From: Collinsella aerofaciens
GTDB taxonomy: Bacteria > Actinomycetota > Coriobacteriia > Coriobacteriales > Coriobacteriaceae
Reading direction: 5' to 3'
Length of the DNA stretch: 64,000 nucleotides
Assembly (NCBI RefSeq): GCF_002736145.1
Contig: NZ_CP024160.1
Span: 806,001-870,000, forward strand
Shown here one piece after another: positions 1-8,835 of this stretch (its first letter is position 1; each line of letters starts with the position of its first letter). Both the position numbers and the translations under genes were made by a program. Under the pieces are notes generated by a model that saw nothing but the letters and a program-made list of their open reading frames with translations, had not been told where the DNA came from and made no database searches.

Positions 1-500
<500 letters not shown>

Positions 501-510
501 CTAGCGCAAG

Positions 511-541
511 CCCGGCACCTCACTTGCGGTGAAGCGCCGGG
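511..541 (-). terminator. GC-rich hairpin after the TPR gene
   Basis: CCCGGC-A-CCTCAC pairs with GGTGAAG-CGCCGGG around a short loop, just 3' of the TPR gene on the minus strand and before mreB. There is no clear U-tract, so it may be a weak terminator or an mRNA-stabilising structure. Confidence 0.4.
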
Positions 542-564
542 CAAAGCTAAATCCCATAAGGTCA

Positions 565-1869
565 CTACTGGTTGTCAGCAGCCGAGAAATCCATATCGAG
601 CGAAGAAACGGCCCAGCCGATATGGTTGTCGGAGCGCACGAATTTGACGGTGTACTCCTGCTCGCCGCCCTTGGACAGCGATGCCTTCACCTTGGCGGTC
701 GTCTCGGTCATGGACTGATCCATGCCCTCGACGGACACGGTGGCACCCTGCGGAATCGAGGAGATGATCATCGACTTAGCGTCCTCGGACAGGCTCGAGG
801 CCAGGCAAGACTCGGCCTTTGCGGTGTCACCGTCGCCGGCAGCCTGGAACAGATCGGTAACAACAGACTCCTGAGACGGGAAGCCAAAGCCGCGCGTGTA
901 GGCAAAGCCCAGACCGCCCGCGGCGATCAAAATAAGCAGAAGCAGCACGATGAAGACTTTGAGACCCGTGTGGCGATGGCGACGACGGACCTTGGCCTGC
1001 TTACGATCCTGACGGTCCTGCTGGACCATCTCGGACTCGGACAGCGTAAAGAAGCCGGTGTCCGAGGGATCGGGCATAAACTGACCGGTCGCGCCCGTAG
1101 GATCGAGAGGATCGACGGCAGGAGCGTCCATCGCGGGCGCCGGAGCCGTGGCCATAGCCGTCTGGGCAGACAGCGCGGCAAGCGAATCGTGCACGCGGGC
1201 AAGCTCATCGGCTTGCTCGGAGGTGAGCTGGTAGATGCCATCGGCAGTAGCGGCGTTAAAGGCGTCGAGTGCGTCGGAGGGACGGCCGGCGGCAGAAAGC
1301 GCCTGACCCATGCCGGCGTTGAGCGCACGCGTGTCGTCGCGGGGGCCGGCAAAGTCGATAGCCGTGCGGTAGGTCTCCACGGCATCCGCCGGGCGGCCGA
1401 GCTTAATGAAGCAACGACCGAGCTCGCCGAGTGCGGCGGCAGGAGCCGGATTGGCGCCGTCGATGGCAGCCTGACGGAAGGCGGTTCCTGCGTTGGCATA
1501 GTCGCCCGACTGGAACAGCGCATTGCCCAGGCCCAGATAGGCCTTGAACGGCGTGGCATAGGAAGCATCCTGCGTAGCAGCAGAGAACGCCTGAGCGGCC
1601 GTCGTGTAGTCGCCCACGGCGGCAAGCGCCTTGCCGCGGTTGGTGAGCAGCGCGCCGCGCTTGCCGTAGGTGCCGTCGTTGAGGGCGGCGGCATAGGCCT
1701 CGGCGGCCTCGGCATACATGCCCAGGTGCATCAAGGCGTTGCCGCGAAGGTGATCTGCCTCGCCCATAATCTCATCGGGAGTCTTTGCCGCCCCAAGCAT
1801 CTGGGCTGCAGCGGAAAAATCACCCGCGCGGTAAGCGGCGCGGCCCTGTTGGATCAGCTGGCTATTCAA
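565..1869 (-). CDS. TPR-repeat protein with a single membrane anchor
   Basis: A 434-residue protein of unknown exact role. Residues about 1-220 are alanine-rich tetratricopeptide repeats (patterns such as GRAAYRAGDFSAAAQ and GNALFQSGDYANAGTAFRQAA). A linker rich in A/P and acidic residues follows, then a basic stop-transfer (RRRHRHTG) and one hydrophobic segment near 303-325, then a C-terminal domain of about 105 residues predicted outside. That last domain resembles small DUF4878/lumazine-binding-like folds only in its pattern, so I do not name it. The start codon is TTG with an AGGGGA box 6 bases upstream. The cyclophilin gene ends 12 bases before it, so the two are probably co-transcribed. 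A scaffold for protein complexes at the membrane is a plausible inference from TPRs next to mreB. Confidence 0.85.
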   Translation of the reverse strand: MNSQLIQQGRAAYRAGDFSAAAQMLGAAKTPDEIMGEADHLRGNALMHLGMYAEAAEAYAAALNDGTYGKRGALLTNRGKALAAVGDYTTAAQAFSAATQDASYATPFKAYLGLGNALFQSGDYANAGTAFRQAAIDGANPAPAAALGELGRCFIKLGRPADAVETYRTAIDFAGPRDDTRALNAGMGQALSAAGRPSDALDAFNAATADGIYQLTSEQADELARVHDSLAALSAQTAMATAPAPAMDAPAVDPLDPTGATGQFMPDPSDTGFFTLSESEMVQQDRQDRKQAKVRRRHRHTGLKVFIVLLLLILIAAGGLGFAYTRGFGFPSQESVVTDLFQAAGDGDTAKAESCLASSLSEDAKSMIISSIPQGATVSVEGMDQSMTETTAKVKASLSKGGEQEYTVKFVRSDNHIGWAVSSLDMDFSAADNQ

Positions 1870-1880
1870 GGAAGTCCCCT

Positions 1881-2423
1881 TTACTCGTGAACGATCTCGA
1901 CATGGACGATCTCGTCGCCGGCACGCAGCTGCGAAATCACATCGAGACCCTCGACCGTGGTACCAAAGACGGTGTAACCGGAATCGAGGTTATGCTGGGC
2001 GCCCAGGCAGAAGTAGAACTGCGAACCCGCGGAATCGGGGTCCATGGAGCGCGCCATGGCAAGGGCGCCATCGACATGGCTGTTGCGCGGATTGGTGGCG
2101 AACTCGCCCTTGATGCAGTAGCCGGGGCCACCGGTACCGGGCATGCCGTCGGGGCCCTCAAGACCGGCGGCGACGTCGGCGCCGGACATGTCGCGGGTAT
2201 TGGGGTCCCCGCCCTGAATGACAAAACCGGGCACATAGCGATGGAACTTAAGGCCATCATAGAAGCCCATCGTGGAAAGCTCGCAGAAGTTCGCGACATG
2301 AATGGGAGCGCCCTCGCCGTCAAACTTGACCTTGATGGTACCCTTCGACGTCTCGATTACGGCGCACTCGTCGCCGACAAGCTGATACTCGGGCGTGTAG
2401 AGCTCTTTCTTAAAACCAAACAT
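1881..2423 (-). CDS. Cyclophilin-type peptidyl-prolyl cis-trans isomerase
   Basis: Catalyses cis-trans isomerisation of X-Pro bonds, assisting folding. The 180-residue protein holds the cyclophilin core: FHRYVPGFVIQGGD with the catalytic Arg of FHR, then GALAMARS, SQFYFCLG and YTVFG. No signal peptide or lipobox is seen, so it is probably cytoplasmic. A strong GGAAGGA-type ribosome-binding site precedes the ATG. The insert between the QGGD and GALAMA blocks (GPDGMPGTGGPGYCIKGEF) is typical of actinobacterial and firmicute single-domain cyclophilins. It lies 12 bases upstream of the TPR gene and about 110 bases downstream of the zinc-ribbon gene. Confidence 0.94.
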   Translation of the reverse strand: MFGFKKELYTPEYQLVGDECAVIETSKGTIKVKFDGEGAPIHVANFCELSTMGFYDGLKFHRYVPGFVIQGGDPNTRDMSGADVAAGLEGPDGMPGTGGPGYCIKGEFATNPRNSHVDGALAMARSMDPDSAGSQFYFCLGAQHNLDSGYTVFGTTVEGLDVISQLRAGDEIVHVEIVHE

Positions 2424-2530
2424 GTGGTTCCTTCCTCGTGCGTTTAAAGCATATTTGTACGAATTGTAGCAATAAGCACGGGCTTACATCAATTGCGCAC
2501 GTAGGTTATGCCGACTATGGCGAACTAATT

Positions 2531-3673
2531 TTAGAAACGCTGCTGCGGCTTCCAGGAACCCACATTGGCGTCGTACTGGTTCAGCGCGCTGTTGCCACCC
2601 TGCGCGATGGGCGCCAGGATCTCGCTTTGGTGGGAACTCATCGACTCGCCATCGGGAATGGCCAGCGAGATGTCCCAGCTCTGGCAGATCACGTCGACGC
2701 GCTCATACATCCACTCGGCAAGCTGCTTTAAGTGGGCGATGTCGTCCGCATAGACCGTATCGTCCTGTACTTTCAGGTTGTTGAGCTCATCTTGCGTCTT
2801 TTTAATCTGGTCGCGCAGGGCGTAGGCACTCTGCGACAGCTCCTGACGGGTGGACAGCGGCGTTCGGAGATAGCCGTTGTTAAAGGAATCGATGACCTCG
2901 CCGATCTGGTCCTCGTCAGCGTAGGACACGATGGACTGATACAGACCGTCGAGCCTGGTATAGAGTTGATCATCGGTGAGCACGGTTTCTTCCTGGACCA
3001 CCTCGGCGGAATCGTCCTGCTTGGTATCGTCCTCAGTGGCCTCGCCCTTTTGGCGCGTGGGGAAGGTCGTCTGCGCGGCCTGGCCAAACTGGTCGTAGAA
3101 GCCAGGCATGACACCCATGGGATCGGCCGTCACGAACCAATAGGCACCGCCGCAAACGACGGCAAGGACCGCGATGATAATGAGCGGCTTGGGGATATGA
3201 CGCTTGTGCTTGTGATAGGCGTCCTCGTCGGGATGCACCTTGCGCTTGGGTTTTTGAGCATCGTCATGCAGGGAAACGGGCGTGGGAATATCGACCTTGG
3301 GGATACCGAAATCCTTATCGAAAGCTGGCAGCACGCAGGTCTCATTGGGGTCGGCGGCGTCCGAAAGCACCGCAGCGGCAGAGGCCGGCGCATGCGGCAC
3401 CTCGGTATCGATCTGCTCTTGCGTTAGGCGCGGAAAGCCCGCCGTGCGGCCCGCTGCCAGATCGGATGCGGCCGCGTCCTCGGAGAGGATACCCGGAGCC
3501 GGGCGTCCGCATTTGGGGCACGTACGATCATGCGGAGAAAGACGGGCACCGCAGCCCTCACAGAACACGAACTCGGTGTGCTCGGGACCATCGCCCGGAC
3601 CCACATAGGCGTTGCAGTAGGGGCAGAACGAGGCGCCGTCCTCGATAGTCTTAAGGCAATGCGGGCAGATCAC
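2531..3673 (-). CDS. Zinc-ribbon membrane protein of unknown function
   Basis: About 380 residues. The N terminus carries two zinc ribbons: CPHC followed by CPYC, then CEGCG followed by CPKCG, each a four-cysteine site. A low-complexity linker, a basic patch (KHKRHIPK) and one membrane segment (about residues 165-185, LIIIAVLAVVCGGAYWFV) follow. The C-terminal half is acidic and rich in Q/D/E, predicted helical and outside the membrane. I chose the GTG start at 3673 because AGAGGA lies 5 bases upstream; an in-frame TTG at 3694 is the longer alternative and has no obvious ribosome-binding site. Double zinc ribbons before one TM helix are common in poorly characterised Coriobacteriia and Firmicutes proteins; no function can be assigned. 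Confidence 0.83.
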   Translation of the reverse strand: MICPHCLKTIEDGASFCPYCNAYVGPGDGPEHTEFVFCEGCGARLSPHDRTCPKCGRPAPGILSEDAAASDLAAGRTAGFPRLTQEQIDTEVPHAPASAAAVLSDAADPNETCVLPAFDKDFGIPKVDIPTPVSLHDDAQKPKRKVHPDEDAYHKHKRHIPKPLIIIAVLAVVCGGAYWFVTADPMGVMPGFYDQFGQAAQTTFPTRQKGEATEDDTKQDDSAEVVQEETVLTDDQLYTRLDGLYQSIVSYADEDQIGEVIDSFNNGYLRTPLSTRQELSQSAYALRDQIKKTQDELNNLKVQDDTVYADDIAHLKQLAEWMYERVDVICQSWDISLAIPDGESMSSHQSEILAPIAQGGNSALNQYDANVGSWKPQQRF

Positions 3674-3776
3674 GGCATCCTCTTTTCGAAGCAATTCAAA
3701 TAATCGAGGTTAGAGCATAACATCGCCACGGCCCCACAGGAGCAAGGCACCAATTCAACATCGCCAGGGCGCGTAG

Positions 3777-6500
3777 TTACTTCTTCTTTTTGCTCGGCAT
3801 CGAGACTTTGATGCCTTGGGCGGACTTGGTTACGCGAGAGCGCTTGGCTCCGCTACCCTTCTTTTTCTTGGGCTGGGCCTGGGCCACGCCCTCGAGTGCG
3901 CGGACCTCGGCCTCGCGAACGGTGCGAGCTTCGCGGCGCTGTGCCATGTCGGCGGCGACGCGCTTGGCAAAACGCTCGGCCGTCGAACCCGTCGAGCTCA
4001 CCTTACCGCCACCGCGACCCAAGCGGACGCGCACACCGCGGCCAAAACCAGTTGCGGCATGACGACGACGCGGCTTAACCGAATCCATCATCGTGGCGAG
4101 CTTAAAGAACACCGAGCAGGTAAAGGCCACGATGACAGCCAAGATAACCATCTGGCCCATCGTCAGGTTGGCAATAGACAGCAACTTCGGGAATCCGATA
4201 ACGCCCGTCAGGATGCCGGCGACTACAAACACAAAGAGCACCACACGTAGGGGCGTAAGAGGCTGCGAGATGCGCCAGATCAGGCTGACGCTCGCCGCGC
4301 ACGACGTAAGCAGGCACATCGTAGACAGCGTGAGCTGGCTAAAGCCAAACACGCGCGCCACAAAGATATCGAGCGCCGCGGCCAAAATGACCGCAATCGA
4401 CGCCGGCAGTGCCCGCTTGAGCACGTTCGTCAGGAACGACCCCTTCACGCGAGCATTGTTGGGCTCCAGGCCCAACACAAAGCCCGGCGCGCCGATACAG
4501 AAGAAGTTAATGAGCGTCATCTGAATCGGCTCGAAAGGGTACGGCGGCAACGCGATGCACAGCGCCGCCAGGCCCATCGAGAACAGCGTCTTGGTCAGGA
4601 ACAGCGAGGCCGAACGCTGCAGGTTGTTGATGGAGCGACGGCCCTCGGCAACCACAGCAGGCATCGAGGCAAAGTCGTTGTCGACCAGCACAATTTCGGC
4701 CACGTTACGCGCGGCATCGGAGCCGGCCGCCATGGCCACGGAGCAGTCGGCCTCCTTGAGCGCCAGCACGTCGTTGACGCCGTCGCCCGTCATGGCCACG
4801 GTGTGCTCGCGGCGCTTGAGCGCCTGCACGAGCTCGCGCTTCTGCTGCGGGGTCACACGACCAAAGACATGGTAGCGGTCCACTGCGGCATCGAGCTTGG
4901 CCGGCGTATCGAGCGTCGTGGCGTCCACATAAGCGTCCGCCCCCGGCACGCCCACCACGCGAGCGATTGACGACACCGTACGCGGGTCGTCGCCACTGAT
5001 CACGTTGAGGGTCACGCCCTGCTCGTTAAAGTAGCCGATGGTCTCGGCCGCCGAGGTACGAATCTCGTCGCGGATGGTCACAAAGCCCACGGGCTCGGCC
5101 TCGCCCGCCATATCGCCATCGGGCGTAAAGCCGTCCACGCGCGCCACCACGAGCACGCGGCAGGTATCGGCAAGCTCGGCGACACGGTTCTCGACCTGGG
5201 CAAACGCACGATCAGAGAGCACAAACTGCGCCGCACCCATCACATAGGAGCCCTGCGCAAACGACGCGCCGCTCCACTTTTTGGAGGACGAGAACGGAAT
5301 GACCGACAGCGGCTCAGACACCTCGACCTGTCGATCGGCGTAATAGTTGAGCAGCGCCTGGCAGGTCTCGTTGGCATCGGCCGAAGTCGCACGCGCGACG
5401 TTAGCCAGCGCAAAATCGAGCACCGTGGAATCGACGGGAACAGCCGCCTCGTCCGAGCCGGCGCCTAGGCTCACGCCCTCAACCGGCAGCGGATACGTGC
5501 CCTCGACCTCCATGCGGCCCGATGTGATGGTGCCCGTCTTGTCCAGGCACAGTACATCGACGCGAGCGAGCGTCTCGATGCAGTAGAGCTGCTGCGCCAG
5601 CACCTTGCGGCGGGCCAGGCGCACCGTGGCGATGGCGAGCACCGACGAGGTCAGCAGCACCAGGCCTTGCGGGATCATGCCCAGCAGGGCGCCCACCGTG
5701 GACAGCAGCGCCGACGAAGGCACATGACCAGCCAACAGCTCGGAGAAGCACCATGAAAGCGCACTATCGCCCGGGGTTCCCGCGGCATCCCACAGCTCGC
5801 TCACACTCGAGGCAAACAACGCCAAACCGAGCGGGATCATGATGATGCTCGCAAAGCGCACGATGGCGTTAAGCGCGTTCATGATCTCGGAATTGACCTT
5901 TTTGACGTACTTGGCCTCGTTATTAATTTTGGCCACGTAGTTGTCGGCGCCGACATGGATCACGCGAGCGCGCAGCAGGCCCGAGTCGATAAAGCTGCCG
6001 CTCATGAGCTCGGAACCGGGCTGTTTCTTAATAAGGTCGCTCTCGCCCGTCAGCAAGCTCTCGTTCACGAGCGCCTCGCCCGAAACCACCACGGCATCAG
6101 CGGGAATCTGGTCGCCGCGCCCCAGGCGGATGATGTCGTCGAGCACGATCTGGTCCAGGTCGAGCTCCACCTCGGCGCCGTCGCGCACCGCGATGGCCTT
6201 CTTGGAGGTCAGCAGCGTGAGCTTATCGACCATCTTCTTGGAACGCATGGACTGGATGACGCCGATGGCGGTATTGAGGAACACCACGAACAGGAACGTC
6301 AGATTCTTAAACGAACCGGTCAAAATGACCAGGAACGCCAAGATCACGTTGATCAAATTGAACAGCGTGCAGAGGTTCTCGATGATGAGCTCTTTGACCG
6401 ACTTGGTCTTAAGCTCCATGTTGCGGTTGATTTTACCGGCGGCGATGCGCTCCTCGACCTCGGCGGTCGAGAGTCCGCGCTCGATATCCGTTGCTGCCAT
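3777..6500 (-). CDS. P-type cation-transporting ATPase (CtpE-like)
   Basis: An ATP-driven cation pump of the inner membrane, about 907 residues. The diagnostic motifs are all present: TGES in the actuator domain (about residue 155), the phosphorylated Asp in CLDKTGTIT (about 322), and the hinge TGDGVNDVLALKEAD (about 605). Four N-terminal and about six C-terminal hydrophobic segments match the family. The ion is not certain; the short N terminus without metal-binding cysteines and the PQGL membrane motif fit the CtpE/PacL-like calcium or general cation group better than heavy-metal pumps. After the last TM, an unusual tail of about 100 residues is very basic (RRRH, PKKKKG, final SKKKK). ATG 6500 has a GGGA box; ATG 6512 and GTG 6515 are alternatives. 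Confidence 0.92.
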   Translation of the reverse strand: MAATDIERGLSTAEVEERIAAGKINRNMELKTKSVKELIIENLCTLFNLINVILAFLVILTGSFKNLTFLFVVFLNTAIGVIQSMRSKKMVDKLTLLTSKKAIAVRDGAEVELDLDQIVLDDIIRLGRGDQIPADAVVVSGEALVNESLLTGESDLIKKQPGSELMSGSFIDSGLLRARVIHVGADNYVAKINNEAKYVKKVNSEIMNALNAIVRFASIIMIPLGLALFASSVSELWDAAGTPGDSALSWCFSELLAGHVPSSALLSTVGALLGMIPQGLVLLTSSVLAIATVRLARRKVLAQQLYCIETLARVDVLCLDKTGTITSGRMEVEGTYPLPVEGVSLGAGSDEAAVPVDSTVLDFALANVARATSADANETCQALLNYYADRQVEVSEPLSVIPFSSSKKWSGASFAQGSYVMGAAQFVLSDRAFAQVENRVAELADTCRVLVVARVDGFTPDGDMAGEAEPVGFVTIRDEIRTSAAETIGYFNEQGVTLNVISGDDPRTVSSIARVVGVPGADAYVDATTLDTPAKLDAAVDRYHVFGRVTPQQKRELVQALKRREHTVAMTGDGVNDVLALKEADCSVAMAAGSDAARNVAEIVLVDNDFASMPAVVAEGRRSINNLQRSASLFLTKTLFSMGLAALCIALPPYPFEPIQMTLINFFCIGAPGFVLGLEPNNARVKGSFLTNVLKRALPASIAVILAAALDIFVARVFGFSQLTLSTMCLLTSCAASVSLIWRISQPLTPLRVVLFVFVVAGILTGVIGFPKLLSIANLTMGQMVILAVIVAFTCSVFFKLATMMDSVKPRRRHAATGFGRGVRVRLGRGGGKVSSTGSTAERFAKRVAADMAQRREARTVREAEVRALEGVAQAQPKKKKGSGAKRSRVTKSAQGIKVSMPSKKKK

Positions 6501-6532
6501 ACCACGTCCCATCACGTCGCGTCGGTATAAGA

Positions 6533-6567
6533 AAAACCGCCCGGACCATGCGAGGTTCGGACGGTCT
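6533..6567 (-). terminator. Intrinsic terminator of tRNA-Arg(CCG)
   Basis: On the minus strand CCGTCCG pairs with CGGGCGG (one G-U) around a 12-base loop and is followed by TTTTTC. It lies immediately 3' of the tRNA. Confidence 0.7.
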
Positions 6568-6576
6568 TACGTTCGA

Positions 6577-6653
6577 TGGTGCCCCATGTTGGATTCGAAC
6601 CAACGGCCTTCTGCTCCGGAGGCAGACGCTCTAATCCCCTGAGCTAATAGGGC
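6577..6653 (-). tRNA. tRNA-Arg (anticodon CCG)
   Basis: A complete 77-nt cloverleaf including encoded CCA. The acceptor GCCCTAT pairs with ATGGGGC (one G-U), the D arm is GCTC/GAGC, the anticodon stem TCTGC/GCAGA encloses the loop CTCCGGA with anticodon CCG (reads CGG), and the T arm is GTTGG-TTCGAAT-CCAAC. Read by eye; no tRNAscan was run. Confidence 0.96.
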
Positions 6654-6664
6654 CAACGTTTGGC

Positions 6665-6694
6665 ATTATACCCAAGTGCACCACGGGCTATCAA
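6665..6694 (-). promoter_or_regulatory. Sigma-70-type promoter of tRNA-Arg(CCG)
   Basis: On the minus strand TTGATA (6694-6689) and TATAAT (6670-6665) are separated by 18 bases, and the -10 box ends 11 bases before the tRNA 5' end. It is one of the best consensus promoters in the window. Confidence 0.75.
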
Positions 6695-6770
6695 AATAAA
6701 AGAAAAAGCTTTGCAATTCCGAGGAAGACGCAACGCAACGGCCCACTTTAGAAGGCAAAAGCGAGTCAGA

Positions 6771-6779
6771 TAGTATAAA
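6771..6779 (+). promoter_or_regulatory. Putative -10 region of the aromatic operon
   Basis: TAGTATAAA lies about 80 bases before the DAHP synthase ATG and 21 bases before the leader hairpin. The best -35 candidate is TTTAGA at 6747. A second AT-rich element, TATATA, overlaps the hairpin foot at 6793. Tentative. Confidence 0.35.
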
Positions 6780-6799
6780 CTCTCATGCACCATATATAC

Positions 6800-6824
6800 A
6801 CGGCTCGCGATGCGGGCCGTTTTT
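6800..6824 (+). terminator. Terminator-like hairpin in the leader of the aromatic operon
   Basis: ACGGCTCGC pairs with GCGGGCCGT over 9 positions (one G-U) around a GAT loop, followed directly by a run of T. It has the form of an intrinsic terminator on the plus strand and sits between the putative promoter and the first gene, 34 bases before the ATG. No plus-strand gene lies upstream, so it is more likely an attenuator than the end of another unit. Confidence 0.55.
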
Positions 6825-6857
6825 GCAAGGGTTATCCATCGAGGTGAGAGGCACACC

Positions 6858-7880
6858 ATGATTGCTATTTTAAAGCAGAGCGCCAGCGACGAGGCCGTCG
6901 GCCATATCGTCAGCTGGATTGAGAAAAAGGGCCTGAAGACCGACGTATCGCGCGGCGAGAATGAGACCATCATCGGCCTGGTGGGCGATACGACCAAGAT
7001 CGACCCGTTCCTGCTCGAGTCCATGGATGTCGTCGAGCGCGTGCAGCGCGTCTCCGAGCCGTTCAAGCGCGCCAACCGCAAGTTCCACCCCGAGGACTCC
7101 GTCATCGACTGCGGCCACGGCGTCAAGATCGGCGGCGATCAGTTCCAGGTCATCGCCGGCCCGTGCTCCGTCGAGGGCGAGAACCTCATCCGCATCGCAC
7201 GCCGCGTGAAGGCCGCCGGTGCCACGATGCTGCGCGGCGGTGCCTACAAGCCCCGCACCTCCCCCTACGCCTATCAGGGTATGGGCCCCGCCGGCCTCGA
7301 CCTGCTGTGCGAGGCGTCTGCCGAGCTCGACATGCCGATCGTCACCGAGATCATGGACCCGCGCGACGTGCAGGTCTTCCTGGACAAGAAGATTGACGTC
7401 ATGCAGATCGGCGCCCGCAACGCCCAGAACTTCCCCCTGCTCAAGGAGGTCGGCAAGACCCAGACACCGATTCTGCTCAAGCGCGGCATGTCCGGCACGA
7501 TCGACGAGCTGCTTATGGCAGCCGAGTACATCATGAGCGAGGGTAACGACAACGTCATCCTGTGTGAGCGCGGCATCCGCACCTTCGAGACCCGCACCCG
7601 CAACACATTCGACCTCAACGCCGTGCCGGTGCTGCACCACCTGTCGCACCTGCCCGTCGTCGCCGACCCCAGCCACGCCACCGGCTACACCCGCTACGTT
7701 GAGCCCATGGCGCTCGCCGCGACCGCCTGCGGTGCCAACGGCCTGGAGATCGAGGTCCACGACGAGCCGAGCCGCGCCTGGTCCGACGGCGCCCAGGCCC
7801 TCACCCCCGATCAGTTCGACGACACCATGCGCCGCATCCGAGCCATCCGCGAGGTTGTCTGCCAAGAGACCATGGAGTAG
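6858..7880 (+). CDS. aroF: 3-deoxy-7-phosphoheptulonate (DAHP) synthase, type Ib
   Basis: Condenses phosphoenolpyruvate with erythrose 4-phosphate, the first step of the shikimate pathway. The 340-residue protein has the N-terminal ferredoxin-like regulatory domain (about 1-75, MIAILKQSASDEAV onward) seen in the Thermotoga-type enzyme, the allosteric sensing part for aromatic amino acids. The TIM barrel follows with the family signatures IAGPCSVEG, RGGAYKPRTSPY, IGARNAQNF, LLKRGM and DPSHATG. Start: ATG 6858 with GAGGTGAGAG upstream. The reading frame is open further upstream through the leader hairpin, but that part has no ribosome-binding site. It is first of a tight operon; the next ATG is 3 bases after its stop. 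Confidence 0.96.
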   Translation: MIAILKQSASDEAVGHIVSWIEKKGLKTDVSRGENETIIGLVGDTTKIDPFLLESMDVVERVQRVSEPFKRANRKFHPEDSVIDCGHGVKIGGDQFQVIAGPCSVEGENLIRIARRVKAAGATMLRGGAYKPRTSPYAYQGMGPAGLDLLCEASAELDMPIVTEIMDPRDVQVFLDKKIDVMQIGARNAQNFPLLKEVGKTQTPILLKRGMSGTIDELLMAAEYIMSEGNDNVILCERGIRTFETRTRNTFDLNAVPVLHHLSHLPVVADPSHATGYTRYVEPMALAATACGANGLEIEVHDEPSRAWSDGAQALTPDQFDDTMRRIRAIREVVCQETME

Positions 7881-7883
7881 CCC

Positions 7884-8798
7884 ATGGGTACGGTGAGAAA
7901 CGCGCGCGTTAACCAAGGCGGCCCTAAGTGCGCCGGCATCGTCGGCCTTGGCCTCATCGGCGGCAGCTTTGCCCGCGGCTATGCGCAGGCGGGCGTCCGC
8001 GTGCTGGCCTGGGACCCCGATGACGATGTCATGACGGCCGCCAGCATGGGCACTGTCGCCGGAGAGCTCAACGACAAGACACTCGGCGAATGCGACATCA
8101 TCGTCCTGGCTTGCTACCCCGAGGCCTGCATCGAGTGGCTCGAGGCGCATGCTCAGGCACTCGCCGACGCCACGGACACCGAGGCCATCATGGGCCCCGT
8201 TGTGATCGACACGGTGGGCGTCAAGGGCATCGTGTGCGAGCGCGCCTTTGAGCTTGCCCGCGAGCACGGCTTTTACTTTGTAGGCGCGCACCCCATGGCG
8301 GGCACGCAGTACTCGGGCTATGCGCACTCCCGCGCCGACATGTTCCAGGGCGCGCCACTCGTGCTCGTGCCGCCCGCGGTGGACGATGCGCTCAAGCTCG
8401 AGCTTTTGGGCCAGGTGCGCGAGATGGTGCGCCCCTTGGGCTTTGGCAAGTTCAGCGTGACCAGCGCCGCCGAGCACGACCGCGTCATCGCCTTCACGAG
8501 CCAGCTTGCGCACGTGGTATCCAACGCCTACGTCAAAAGCCCCACTGCCCAGGTCCACCACGGCTTTTCGGCCGGTAGCTACCGCGATCTCACCCGCGTG
8601 GCGCACCTCAACCCGCAAATGTGGTCCGAGCTCATGATCGACGACGCCGACGCGCTCGCCTTCGAGATCGATCATCTGATCGAGTCGCTTGGCGCCTACA
8701 GCCGTGCGCTCAAAGACCGCGACCAGCGCTATCTGGAGAATCTCCTTGCCGAAGGTGACCGCATTAAGCGCGCACTCGACGACGAGGCCTCCCACTAG
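7884..8798 (+). CDS. tyrA: Prephenate dehydrogenase
   Basis: NAD(P)-dependent oxidative decarboxylation of prephenate to 4-hydroxyphenylpyruvate, the tyrosine branch. The protein has 304 residues. A Rossmann fold opens with GIVGLGLIGGSFARGY (glycine-rich dinucleotide loop), and the conserved active-site region reads FVGAHPMAGTQYSGYAHS, with the His and the GT pair of the family. The C-terminal half is the helical dimerisation domain (SQLAHVVSNAY, GFSAGSYRDLTRVA). No ACT domain is seen after it, so feedback control, if any, is not by that route. It starts 3 bases after the DAHP synthase stop, with the GGAG of that gene's end as ribosome-binding site. Confidence 0.94.
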   Translation: MGTVRNARVNQGGPKCAGIVGLGLIGGSFARGYAQAGVRVLAWDPDDDVMTAASMGTVAGELNDKTLGECDIIVLACYPEACIEWLEAHAQALADATDTEAIMGPVVIDTVGVKGIVCERAFELAREHGFYFVGAHPMAGTQYSGYAHSRADMFQGAPLVLVPPAVDDALKLELLGQVREMVRPLGFGKFSVTSAAEHDRVIAFTSQLAHVVSNAYVKSPTAQVHHGFSAGSYRDLTRVAHLNPQMWSELMIDDADALAFEIDHLIESLGAYSRALKDRDQRYLENLLAEGDRIKRALDDEASH

Positions 8799-8835
8799 AC
8801 CAACCTATCACGCCAGGTCGAAAGGACCGAAGCTT

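Noticed and set aside
529-1890. 453-codon plus-strand open frame
   Set aside because: Antisense to the TPR gene, which has clear repeats and a TM segment; GC-rich codon use keeps the opposite strand open.
6870-8795. 641-codon minus-strand open frame
   Set aside because: Antisense to DAHP synthase and tyrA, both certain; no family motifs and no ribosome-binding site.
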